From Catenulispora pinisilvae (GTDB taxonomy: Bacteria; Actinomycetota; Actinomycetes; Streptomycetales; Catenulisporaceae): a stretch of 64,000 bases of DNA. Below the pieces are notes generated by a model. It worked only from the letters and a program-made list of their open reading frames with translations. It searched no databases and was not told the DNA's origin. The position numbers were made by a program, and so were the translations under genes. The stretch lies in assembly GCF_015356865.1 (NCBI RefSeq), contig NZ_JAAFZA010000008.1, forward strand, positions 36,113 to 100,112, given 5' to 3'. Of the stretch, positions 9,439 to 17,234 are shown in pieces. Every line of letters starts with the position of its first letter. The first letter of the stretch is position 1.

Positions 9439-10581
9439 TCAGACCGCCACGCACTCCGCGACCGAGCACGCCACCAGCATCCCCTCAGGCAGACCGTCGC
9501 CGCCGAACACCGCGACCGTCGCCTTCTCCTCGGCGAGCGCGGCCAGCGCCAGCAATAGCGCGCCCGCGGTCCAGGCCGTCTTCTCCCGCGGCCAGATCGC
9601 GGGCCGGTGCCCCTCGTCGTCCGCCTCGTAGACCCGGCCGGTCCAGTACATCCCGTCGGCGTCGTCCCGCAGGTGCTGGATGTCCCGCAACAAAATCCGC
9701 GCCCGCTCGGCATCCCCGATCGCCCACAGCGCCAGCGCCAGTTCGCACGTCTCGCCGCCGGTGACCCACGGGTTCGTCGAGACGCACCGCACCCCCAGGT
9801 CGCGGACCACGAAGGCGTCCCAGCCCGCTGCGATCCGCCGCTCGGCCGCCTGGCCGCGCAGCGCCGTCCCGAGCACCGGGTAGTACCAGTCCATCGAGTA
9901 CGTGCCCTTATCCGCGAACCGCTCCGGGTGCGCGGCCAGCGCGTGCCCCAGGCGGCCGCAGGCCAGCTCCCAGTCCGGCCGCCCGCTCCCGACCCGCTCG
10001 GCGATCGCCAGCGCGCAGCGCAGCGCCTGGTACATCGACGAGCAGCCGGTCAGCAGCGCCTCGTCGGCTTCGCGTCCCTGCTCGTCCCGGCACCACACGA
10101 TCTCGCCGCCCGGGCTCTGAAGGCTCAGCACGAAGTCCATCGCGCGCCGCACCGGCGGCCACATCTCGGCCAGGAAGTCCTCGTCACCGGTGGCCAGCCA
10201 GTGGTGCCAGACGCCGACCGCGAGATAGGCGCTGAAGTTGGTCTCGCACAGCCGGTTGGTCGGCTCGCTCACCCCGGCCGGCGCGTCGGCGTAGGCGGCG
10301 TACCAGGAACCGTCAGAGTTCTGTGACGCCGCCAGCCACCGGTAGGCCGCCAGCGCGCGGTCCGGCAGCGCGGCAACGTCCAGCGCCATCGCCGCCTCGA
10401 TGTGGTCCCAGGGGTCCAGATGGCCGCCGTGGAACCACGGGATCGCGCCGTCCGGCCGCTGGAGCGCGGCTATCCCCGCGACTGTGGTCCGGACCTGCTC
10501 GGCGCTCAGAACGCCTTCGCAGGCCAGCAGTTCCGCCGCGGCGGCGAGTTCTCCGGACTCCGTTACGGGCCCGAACGTCAT
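9439..10581 (-). CDS. Alpha/alpha-barrel prenyltransferase/glycosidase-like protein
   Basis: 380 residues from the ATG at 10581, which overlaps the preceding methyltransferase stop. Seen: repeated helical blocks with motifs such as LQRPDGAIPWFHGGHLDPWDHI and SQNSDGSWYAAY, resembling the QW-type repeats of squalene-cyclase/prenyltransferase and six-hairpin glycosidase folds, plus MDWYYPVLG and PWVTGGETCELALAL. Known: such proteins in actinomycetes are annotated as prenyltransferases but have no proven reaction. It is the last gene of a three-gene operon with a SAM methyltransferase and a GT4 glycosyltransferase, so a role in building or trimming a glycoconjugate or glycolipid is likely. The exact reaction is unknown. 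Confidence 0.75.
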   Translation of the reverse strand: MTFGPVTESGELAAAAELLACEGVLSAEQVRTTVAGIAALQRPDGAIPWFHGGHLDPWDHIEAAMALDVAALPDRALAAYRWLAASQNSDGSWYAAYADAPAGVSEPTNRLCETNFSAYLAVGVWHHWLATGDEDFLAEMWPPVRRAMDFVLSLQSPGGEIVWCRDEQGREADEALLTGCSSMYQALRCALAIAERVGSGRPDWELACGRLGHALAAHPERFADKGTYSMDWYYPVLGTALRGQAAERRIAAGWDAFVVRDLGVRCVSTNPWVTGGETCELALALWAIGDAERARILLRDIQHLRDDADGMYWTGRVYEADDEGHRPAIWPREKTAWTAGALLLALAALAEEKATVAVFGGDGLPEGMLVACSVAECVAV

Positions 10582-11291
10582 GCGGCCGGCTTCGTGGCAT
10601 AGACGACCAGGCTCTTGCCCAGCACCGGGTTCAGCAGCGCCTCGCTGGCGCGGGTGAGGGCCGGGGCCTTGATGATGTCCCACTCCAGGAGCTTCTTGTA
10701 CGCCTTCACCGGGGCGTTCTCGTTGTCGACCCCCACCGCGCACTTCAGCCACCAGTACGGCGCGTGCAGCGCGTGCGCGTGGTGCAGTTCCCGTGGCACC
10801 ACACCGGCCTGGCGCAGCTTGTCGACCATCTCGCGCCGCTTGTAGACCCGGATGTGGCCGCCCTCGACCTCGTGGTAGGCATCGGACAGGGCCCAGCAGA
10901 CCTTCTCCGGGAACCAGCGCGGCACCGTCACCGCCAGCCGCCCGCCGGGTTTGAGCACCCGCACCAGCTCGGCCATCGCCAGCCGGTCGTCGGGCAGGTG
11001 CTCCAGCACCTCGGCGGCGACGATCGCGTCGAAGGTGCCGTCGGCGAACGGCAGCCCGTAGGCGGTGCCGCGCACCGCGATCGCGCCGGCGCCGGCCGGC
11101 ACCTCCCCGGCCAGCCGCATCGCGGCGAACCACTTGGTCACCTCGGCGACCTCGTCCTGGCTGTAGTCCAGGGCGACCACGTCAGCGCCCTGACGCAGCA
11201 GCGCGAAGGCGTGCCGGCCGAAGCCGCAGCCCATGTCCAGGACCTTCTCGCCCTTGTTGATCGGGAACTTCTCGAAGTCCACGGTGAGCAC
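10578..11291 (-). CDS. Class I SAM-dependent methyltransferase (Methyltransf_11 type)
   Basis: 237 residues from the GTG at 11291, one base after the glycosyltransferase stop; no closer ATG exists. Seen: motif I VLDMGCGFGRHAFALL, acidic VVALDYS, and AIVAAEVLEHLPDD with LKPGGRLAVTVPRW. Known: this is a small-molecule methyltransferase fold. It sits in the middle of the GT4/methyltransferase/prenyltransferase-like operon and overlaps the following start by 4 bases, so the three products are translationally coupled and probably act on one glycosylated product. Substrate unknown. Confidence 0.87.
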   Translation of the reverse strand: MLTVDFEKFPINKGEKVLDMGCGFGRHAFALLRQGADVVALDYSQDEVAEVTKWFAAMRLAGEVPAGAGAIAVRGTAYGLPFADGTFDAIVAAEVLEHLPDDRLAMAELVRVLKPGGRLAVTVPRWFPEKVCWALSDAYHEVEGGHIRVYKRREMVDKLRQAGVVPRELHHAHALHAPYWWLKCAVGVDNENAPVKAYKKLLEWDIIKAPALTRASEALLNPVLGKSLVVYATKPAA

Positions 11292-11292
11292 G

Positions 11293-12615
11293 TCAGACCC
11301 CTGCCTTTCGTCCGCGACGGAGCCTGTCGGCGGCCATCCGGTCCCAGTCGATCGGATCCCGGCCGGCTGTGAGGAGCGCGCGGTAGCGCTCGGCGGTGGC
11401 GATCGCCGCGGCGCGCCACGTGAACCGTTCCAGAACACGTTCCCGTGCCGCCGCGCCCAACCGGGCCCGCAGATCCGCGTCCCCCAGTACCCGGGTCAAG
11501 GCGGTGGCAAGCGCCGACGGGTCGCCCGGCGGCACCGCGAGGGTGGTCCGGCCGTCCTGGCCCGCCACCTCGGGGATCGCCCCGCCGGTGGTGGACACCA
11601 GCGCGGCACCGCAGGACATGGCCTCGACCGCGGGCAGCGAGAAGCCCTCATAGAGCGAGGGCACACAGGCCGCCTCGGCCGAGCGGATCAGGTCGACGAG
11701 TTCGGCGTCGGATATCCCGTGCACGAACCGCACCGAGCCGGTCAGCCCCAGGCGCTCGATCGCCTTGGCGACGACGCCGTCCTGCTTGGCCTTGCCGACC
11801 ACCACCAGATGCGCCTGCTCGTTCTCGACCCGCACCTTCGCCAGCGCCTCCACCAACGGCAGCAGGCCCTTCAGCGGCACGTCCGCACTGGCCGTGGTGA
11901 CGATCCGCCCCGGGACCTTGGCCACCGACGGATCCGGCGAGAAGGTGTCGGTGTCGGCCCCGATCGGGATCGTGGTGATCCGCCGCCGCGGCACGCCGAG
12001 GTATTCGCCGATCTCCACGGCCGACGAGGACGAGACGGTGATGATCTCCGGCAGCCGCCGCGCGACGCGGGTCTGCATCCTGGTGAAGGCGTACCAGCGG
12101 CGCACCGACGCGCGCTTGCCCCGGCCCGGCGCGGCGGCCAGCTCCAGCTCGCGGTCCACCTGGATCGGGTGGTGGATGGTCGCCAGCGTCGGGAAGCCCA
12201 GGCGCGGCATGCCGAGCAGCCCGTAGCCCAGGCTCTGGTTGTCGTGGACCACGTCGAACTCACCCCGGCGGCCCTGAAGGTGGCGCAGCGCACGCAGCGA
12301 GAAGGTCAGCGGCTCGGGGAATCCGGCGGTCCACATCGTCCCGACCTCCAGCATGTCCACCCAGTCGCGGTACTCCTCGCGCTTGGGGGTGCGGAACGGG
12401 TCGGGCTGGCGGTACAGGTCCAGGCTGGCTATCTCGGTGAGCTTGACGCCGGGCTCGGGGTCCAGCACCGGATACGGCTGGCCGGCCAGCACTTCGACGG
12501 TGTGGCCCAGGCGGGCGAGTTCACGGGAGAGGTGCCGGACGTAGACGCCTTGGCCGCCGCAGAAGGGATTGCCCTTGTATGCGAGCAAGGCTATGCGTAG
12601 TCGGCCATCATCCAT
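11293..12615 (-). CDS. GT4-family glycosyltransferase
   Basis: 440 residues. Seen: N-terminal GNPFCGGQGVYVRHLSREL, the GT-B N-domain acceptor loop, and the C-domain signature PSLYEGFSLPAVEAMSCGAAL with the E-x7-E pair that holds the nucleotide sugar, then VSTTGGAIPEVAG. Known: GT4 enzymes are retaining glycosyltransferases of PimB/MshA/WcaI type working at the inner membrane face. It begins the operon that also encodes a methyltransferase and a prenyltransferase-like protein, and is divergent from the KstR-type regulator gene across 256 bases. Sugar and acceptor are unknown. Confidence 0.9.
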   Translation of the reverse strand: MDDGRLRIALLAYKGNPFCGGQGVYVRHLSRELARLGHTVEVLAGQPYPVLDPEPGVKLTEIASLDLYRQPDPFRTPKREEYRDWVDMLEVGTMWTAGFPEPLTFSLRALRHLQGRRGEFDVVHDNQSLGYGLLGMPRLGFPTLATIHHPIQVDRELELAAAPGRGKRASVRRWYAFTRMQTRVARRLPEIITVSSSSAVEIGEYLGVPRRRITTIPIGADTDTFSPDPSVAKVPGRIVTTASADVPLKGLLPLVEALAKVRVENEQAHLVVVGKAKQDGVVAKAIERLGLTGSVRFVHGISDAELVDLIRSAEAACVPSLYEGFSLPAVEAMSCGAALVSTTGGAIPEVAGQDGRTTLAVPPGDPSALATALTRVLGDADLRARLGAAARERVLERFTWRAAAIATAERYRALLTAGRDPIDWDRMAADRLRRGRKAGV

Positions 12616-12709
12616 GCTCCATCACCTCGCTCCGTAAGTCCGTGTCCCGCCTTCACGGCTTAGACGGCGTCACGAGCGGGTCAACGGAGCATAATCCGTG
12701 GCGCTAATC

Positions 12710-12723
12710 TAGAACAAGTTCCT
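12710..12723. promoter_or_regulatory. KstR-like box upstream of kstR-type gene
   Basis: TAGAACAAGTTCCT matches TnnAACnnGTTnnA at all fixed positions except the last base. It lies in the intergenic region between the GT4 gene and the KstR-type gene, 149 bases before the regulator start. Autoregulation is known for mycobacterial KstR; here it is inferred. Confidence 0.5.
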
Positions 12724-12871
12724 ACTCCGCCCGCGCCGCAGGTGGCAGAGTTGGGACGTGACACAGTTCACAGACGGTTCACATCCGGCTACCAGGACGG
12801 AAACGGTCTGTGTCCGCGCCAGAGCCCAGCCGGGAACGAACACTTGAGGACCCAGAGGTTGAGGAACGCCC

Positions 12872-13510
12872 ATGACGGTTGACGCGTCGGCCCCGACCGG
12901 CACCCCCGCTTCGGCACCGTCCCCGGTTCCGGCCCTGACGGAGCGCCAGGAAGCCCGCCGCCAGCGCATCCTGCGCGCCACCCAACAGCTGGCGGCCCGC
13001 GGCGGCTTCGACGCGGTCCAGATGCGCGAGGTGGCCGAGCTCTCGGAGGTGGCACTGGGCACCCTCTACCGCTACTTCCCCTCCAAGATCCACCTCTTGG
13101 TGGCCACCATGCAGGACCAACTGGAGCAACTGCACGACCAGCTCCGCCGCAAGCCCCCGATCAGCACCGACCCGGGCGAGCGCGTCGCCGAGACACTGAT
13201 GCGCACCTTCAAGGCCCTCCAGCGCGAACCACACCTGGCCGAGGCCATGATGCGCGCCCTGACCTTCGCCGACCGCTCCGTCTCCGCCGAAGTGGACTCG
13301 GTCAACCGCCTGATCACCGACGTCATCGGCGACGCCATCCACGCCGGCCGACAGCTGACCCGGGCGGAACTGGCGGCGGTGCGGGTCGTGACGCACACGT
13401 GGCACTCGACGCTGATCACCTGGCTGTCGGGGCGGGCCTCGATTTCGCAGGTAAAGGCGGATATCGACACGGCTTGCACGCTGGTTTCGCAGGCGGCGGG
13501 AGCGGAGTAG
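12872..13510 (+). CDS. kstR: TetR-family regulator, KstR type
   Basis: 212 residues. Seen: the DNA-binding domain near residues 30-90, with RQRILRATQQLA and the recognition helix part GGFDAVQMREVAELSEVALG followed by TLYRYFPSKIHLLVA. Known: mycobacterial KstR has nearly the same run (GGYEAVQMR, VAVGTLYRYFPSKVHLLV) and represses cholesterol-catabolic genes until an acyl-CoA sterol thioester binds. The C-terminal part (EAMMRALTFADRSVSAEVD; WLSGRAS) also resembles KstR. An acidic-free Ala/Pro-rich leader of about 25 residues precedes the domain. Inferred: it controls its own promoter (box at 12710), the dehydrogenase/thiolase operon (4632) and perhaps the aldehyde dehydrogenase/metallo-beta-lactamase promoter (18853). 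Confidence 0.8.
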   Translation: MTVDASAPTGTPASAPSPVPALTERQEARRQRILRATQQLAARGGFDAVQMREVAELSEVALGTLYRYFPSKIHLLVATMQDQLEQLHDQLRRKPPISTDPGERVAETLMRTFKALQREPHLAEAMMRALTFADRSVSAEVDSVNRLITDVIGDAIHAGRQLTRAELAAVRVVTHTWHSTLITWLSGRASISQVKADIDTACTLVSQAAGAE

Positions 13511-13652
13511 GGGCGCTTAGGGCAAGCCGCCGCCGTCGGGCGAGGAGGCTTCCGGCCCCACCGCCGCGCGGGGAGAAAAGCCCTTGCGCCGAAAACCGGC
13601 CGTCACCCGTCGCAACCCCCTGTCACCATCGGTGGCCCAAGGAGGTGACGAC

Positions 13653-14769
13653 ATGGGAGCCCGCGTATCCCACATGGGCGACTGGCTCTACGAGCTCCAC
13701 GAAGTCCGGCGCGAGTGGCTGGCGGTACAGGCGTGCACGGAGCCCGCCGACCGGGACGAGGCCGAGTTCGGGATCGCGCTGGCGTACGAGTGCGCCGGCC
13801 TGACCCAGCCGCGCACCGTGGTCTGGGTGCCGGATCCGGCACTCGGCGCGATCGTGGCCGGCGTGCTGGCGACCCGCGCGGGGCGGGCTGCGGTGCGGGC
13901 TTCGGACAAGGTGTGGGTCCAGGCACGGCACAGCGCCAGGCGCGCGGCGTCGTTGATGTACTCCAACCGGGCCTGGCAGCGTGCCTCCGAGGCCGTACGG
14001 TTCCCCGACAACGAGCGCGTCGACGGTGCCATCCGCTCGGCGGCCCTCGGCCTGGCCTTCACCACCCGCGACGCCAAGACCCCGGAGATCGACGCCGGTG
14101 TCCCGCAGTCGGCGGGGCGGACGCAGCGCGCGCAGGTCGAGGCGTCCATGGCGACGTGGGGCCGGCCCGCGTTCTGGGACCACACCGCCTTCGGCCACCG
14201 CCGCGAGGGGCTGCGGATCGCGATGGAGGCGATCAGCGCCTCGGAAGCCCAGATCACCGACCGCCCCCGGCTGCCGCTCCACAGCCAGGCCCGCACCACC
14301 CTGGCCTGGGCCCGCAACCAGCGCGACCACCTCCAGGAACTGGCCCTGCACGACGCCCTGTCCCGGCTCCACAGCCGCGACTCGCTGCGCGCGGTCGAGG
14401 GCCTGGTCATGGCGGCCCGCACGGCCGGCTGGTGGTGGCCGTTCCAGGGCGTGGCAGTGGTCTGCGACCGGCCGTCGATCCGCGCACTGGACCGCGAGGG
14501 CCGCCTGCACGCGGAGAACGGCCCGGCGCTGGCGTACCGGGACGGCTTCAGCGCGTACTTCTGGCACGGACGCATCGTCCCGCAGTGGGTGGTGCGGGAA
14601 CCGACCGTCGCGCGCATCGCGGCCGAACCGAACGTCGAGGTCCGCCGCTGCGCGATCGAGGCTGCGGCGGCAGCGGGAGCTGGACACCTCGCGGCCGGAT
14701 GCCGAGGAGCTGGCGGCGCAGGCCGCGGTCAAGGCCGCCCGGACTCGGGTGCGGTACGTGCGGGACTGA
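13653..14769 (+). pseudogene. DUF6745-like protein with probable frameshift near its end
   Basis: The start at 13653 has an excellent site (GGAGGTGA, 4 bases before ATG). The frame reads a DUF6745-like protein: an N-terminal segment GDWLYELHEVRREWLAVQ, RTVVWVPDPALGAIVAG, and the family signature HAENGPALAYRDGFSAYFWHG followed by VVREPTVARIAAEPNVEVRR. After about codon 340 (near 14660-14680) family-like sequence stops in this frame; the frame one base over continues with RELDTSRPDAEELAAQAA and ends at 14769 with normal GC-rich third positions. The original frame stays open only because it runs antisense through the next gene. This suggests a one-base indel in a GC-rich run, or a sequencing error. 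Family function is unknown. Confidence 0.6.
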
Positions 14770-15763
14770 CGGATTCGCTAAGGCTGACGGGCGGCGTCCA
14801 GGTGCCGCCCCAATCAGCATCCCGCGCGGCGCGGTACGTATCCCCCTGCCGCTTGGAGACGAGCGCCTGCGCGATCGTGCTGTCCGGCTGGCACAGCTGC
14901 ATCATCACCAGACCCTTGCGGATCTGCGGGTGCCGCAGGATGCGGGCCGGCGCCGCCGGCGCGAGCGGCTCGCGGGTCGCCACGACGTATGCGAACTTCT
15001 CGTCCTCGTGCCCGAGATCGGCGCCCTTGAGGCGCCGGTGCAGGGGTGTGCGGTGGATGCGCGAGGCGAAGTGGCACCAGTCGCGGGTGCCGAGCAGCGG
15101 GCAGGTTTGGGAGTGGGGGCAGGGGGCGGCGATGTGCAGGCCCATGTCGGTGAGTACGTCGCGCGCCGCCATGATCCGCTGGTAGCCGTCGGGGGTGCCG
15201 GGTTCGATCACCGCGATCGTCTCGCCGGCTGCCGCTGACGCCCGGACCAGTGCCTCCTGCGCCTCGGGGGCCAGCTCGCTCAGGACATACGACACGGTCA
15301 CCAGGTCGGCGGCTGGGATCTCAGCGGGGAAGCGCACCTGGCGCCAGTCCGTGTGCCGCAGCGCGCCCGAGAACGCGTCGCGCGCCAGCCGCCGACCCAG
15401 GTCGAGCGCTTCGGGCACCTGGTCGAGGACGGTGATGTCGTTGAGCGTGTCACCGAATACGCCGGCCGCCGCCCACGCCGCCGCACCAGTCCCGCCGCCG
15501 ACGTCCACGAGAGTCTGCGGCGCCAAGCCCGGCAGGCGCGCGGCGGTCGCACTGAGGGCCGCACGCACCGCACTCCATGTGGCGGGCATCCGGTATGCGG
15601 CATACGCGGCGGCGTCGACGGCACCGGACAGGATCGGGCGATCGGCGCGCCCGGGGGTCCGGTAGCGGGCGATCAGGCGGTCGACGGAGGCCTCCAACTC
15701 GCGCAACGAGAGGTCGGCGGTGGCGGCTTCGAGGGACGCGGCGAGGTCGGCGGGGAGGTCCAT
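14729..15763 (-). CDS. Rsm22-family methyltransferase-like protein
   Basis: 344 residues from the ATG at 15763. Seen: SAM motif LVDVGGGTGAAAWAA, then a cysteine cluster CPHSQTCPLLGTRDWCHF followed by RIHRTPLHRRLKGADLGHEDEKFAYV. Known: this cysteine cluster and KxxxxxxEDEKFxY run define the Rsm22 family, linked to ribosomal small-subunit assembly in mitochondria and bacteria; the cysteines bind a metal or iron-sulphur centre in the mitochondrial member. The C-terminal 20 or so residues overlap the converging DUF6745 reading frame by 41 bases. Confidence 0.86.
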   Translation of the reverse strand: MDLPADLAASLEAATADLSLRELEASVDRLIARYRTPGRADRPILSGAVDAAAYAAYRMPATWSAVRAALSATAARLPGLAPQTLVDVGGGTGAAAWAAAGVFGDTLNDITVLDQVPEALDLGRRLARDAFSGALRHTDWRQVRFPAEIPAADLVTVSYVLSELAPEAQEALVRASAAAGETIAVIEPGTPDGYQRIMAARDVLTDMGLHIAAPCPHSQTCPLLGTRDWCHFASRIHRTPLHRRLKGADLGHEDEKFAYVVATREPLAPAAPARILRHPQIRKGLVMMQLCQPDSTIAQALVSKRQGDTYRAARDADWGGTWTPPVSLSESVSPARTAPESGRP

Positions 15764-15819
15764 GGCGCGACCATCCTGCCATGTGGAAGGCCCTGCTATG
15801 CGGAAGGCGGTGCCAGGCG

Positions 15820-16881
15820 CTAACCCAACGCCAACCGCCACTCCTGCTCAACCAAATGATGCCCCCAGATCTGCACCGCCTCCTGCTGCACGATCTCGAA
15901 CCCCACCGCCCGATAGATCCGGTGCGCGGCGCTGAGTCCGTCCACCGTGTACAGCACCACCCGCCGGTACCCGGCCTTGCGCGCGAACGCCACGCACTCC
16001 TCGACCAGCCGCCAGCCCACCCCCAACCCCCGCGCCGAGGGCTCGACCAACAGAATCCTGAGTTGCGCCGTGTCGACGCCGTCGTCCGTCGGCCGGCGCA
16101 CCAGCGCGACGCAGCCGACGCGCCGTCCCAGCGCCTCGGCGATCCAGAACGCCTCGCGCTCCGGGTCGTGCGAACGCGCGTAGTCGGCGACGATCTGGGC
16201 GACGTCGGCCTCGAAGCTCTCGTCGAAGTCGCGCTCGGCCGCGTACAGGGCCCCGTGGCGCTCCACGGCCCAGCCGTAGTCACCGGGCCGCGGCGCACGG
16301 AGCGTCACGCCCGCGCCGGTTCCGGCGCCAGCTCCGACGCCGGCACCCACCCCGGTACCCACGCCTGCGCCGACGGCAGCGCCAATACCCGTGCCGGTAC
16401 CGGTGCCAGTACCGGCGGAACCCGGGTCCTGCGCAGCAGCCCCTTCAAGCTGCAACAACGCCCCTATCTGGCCCATGGCCTCGACCAGCCGCGCCCGCTC
16501 CCCGGCCCCCAACCGCGACAGCCAAGCCGCGACCTGCTCACTCGACCGCTCATCGAGCCCTGAGAAAACCCCGGCCCCACGCTCCGTCAGCGCGACAGTC
16601 CCCTTACGCGCGTCCTCGGGGGCCCGCCCCCGGACCACCAGTCCCTCGTTGTCGAACCGCGCCAGGATCCGGCTCAGGTACCCGGGATCGAGCCCGAGGT
16701 CCTCCCGTATCCGGGCGACGCTCGAACCGTCCGGCCCGGCGTGCGCGATCTCGAACAGGACGCGGACCTCGGTGAGTGTGTACGAGCTCTGAAGCAGTCC
16801 CTCTTCGAGGACGCCGATGACCTTCGTATAGCCGCGATTGAACGAACGCACGGCAGCCACAGCGGGCGCGAGATCCACCAT
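15820..16881 (-). CDS. MarR-GNAT fusion protein
   Basis: 353 residues. Seen: residues 1-145 form a MarR winged helix (RSFNRGYTKVIGVLEEGLL, TEVRVLFEIAHAG, SVARIREDLGLDPGYLSRIL, then the wing RGRAPEDARKGTVALTERG); residues about 150-195 are an almost pure Gly/Ala/Thr/Val linker from a DNA minisatellite; residues 200-353 are a GNAT acetyltransferase with LVEPSARGLGVGWRLVEECV (acetyl-CoA loop) and YRAVGFEIVQQE. Known: MarR-GNAT fusions exist widely and probably acetylate small molecules while controlling nearby genes. A perfect 33-base palindrome lies 20 bases upstream of its start, the likely self-operator. Ligand and acceptor unknown. Confidence 0.9.
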   Translation of the reverse strand: MVDLAPAVAAVRSFNRGYTKVIGVLEEGLLQSSYTLTEVRVLFEIAHAGPDGSSVARIREDLGLDPGYLSRILARFDNEGLVVRGRAPEDARKGTVALTERGAGVFSGLDERSSEQVAAWLSRLGAGERARLVEAMGQIGALLQLEGAAAQDPGSAGTGTGTGTGIGAAVGAGVGTGVGAGVGAGAGTGAGVTLRAPRPGDYGWAVERHGALYAAERDFDESFEADVAQIVADYARSHDPEREAFWIAEALGRRVGCVALVRRPTDDGVDTAQLRILLVEPSARGLGVGWRLVEECVAFARKAGYRRVVLYTVDGLSAAHRIYRAVGFEIVQQEAVQIWGHHLVEQEWRLALG

Positions 16882-16900
16882 GCGCCCACGGTAGGCCAAT

Positions 16901-16933
16901 ATCCTTGACTGAGTCAATGACTCAGTCAAGGAT
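16901..16933. promoter_or_regulatory. 33-base perfect inverted repeat, probable MarR operator
   Basis: Two 16-base arms starting ATCCTTGACTGAGTCA pair without mismatch around one central A. The site begins 20 bases before the MarR-GNAT start and contains TTGACT, so it overlaps the promoter. MarR dimers bind such palindromes, usually as repressors. It could also reach the ferredoxin side, whose stop lies 62 bases away. Confidence 0.8.
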
Positions 16934-16994
16934 TTGGTCAGCCGAAGAGGTCGGCCAAAGTGAGCCAGCCAAAGGATCACGGGCCGGCGAAGCC

Positions 16995-17231
16995 TCAATC
17001 CGCGGGAGGGAAAACCGCGATCCCACTCCCCTCCTCCACGATCGCGATGGCCTCCACCGGACAGTTCTCCGCGGCATCCAGCACCTCGTCCGAAACCCCC
17101 AGCACCGCGTGCCGCGGACAAGACTGCCGAGCCGCGTCCAGCTCGAACCCCTCAGGCGCGCGCAGCACGCACCCCCCGGACCCGATGCACAGGTCCGTAT
17201 CGACCGTCACCCGCCACTTGGTCTCCGTCAC
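16995..17231 (-). CDS. Small ferredoxin (3Fe-4S type)
   Basis: 78 residues. Seen: CIGSGGCVLRAPEGFELD near residues 16-33 and AAENCPVEAIAIVEE near 53-67. The cysteine pattern CxxxxxC...CP, with Gly/Ser where a fourth cysteine would be, fits the 3Fe-4S ferredoxins that feed cytochrome P450s in actinomycetes. It starts 4 bases after the aldehyde dehydrogenase stop, so both form one operon. Known: a ferredoxin of this type belongs to the mycobacterial KstR regulon. Its P450 or oxygenase partner is not in this window. Confidence 0.9.
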   Translation of the reverse strand: MTETKWRVTVDTDLCIGSGGCVLRAPEGFELDAARQSCPRHAVLGVSDEVLDAAENCPVEAIAIVEEGSGIAVFPPAD

Positions 17232-17234
17232 CGC

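Noticed and set aside
14770..15185. Continuation of the DUF6745 frame to 15185
   Set aside because: Runs antisense to the Rsm22 cysteine cluster region and loses family resemblance.
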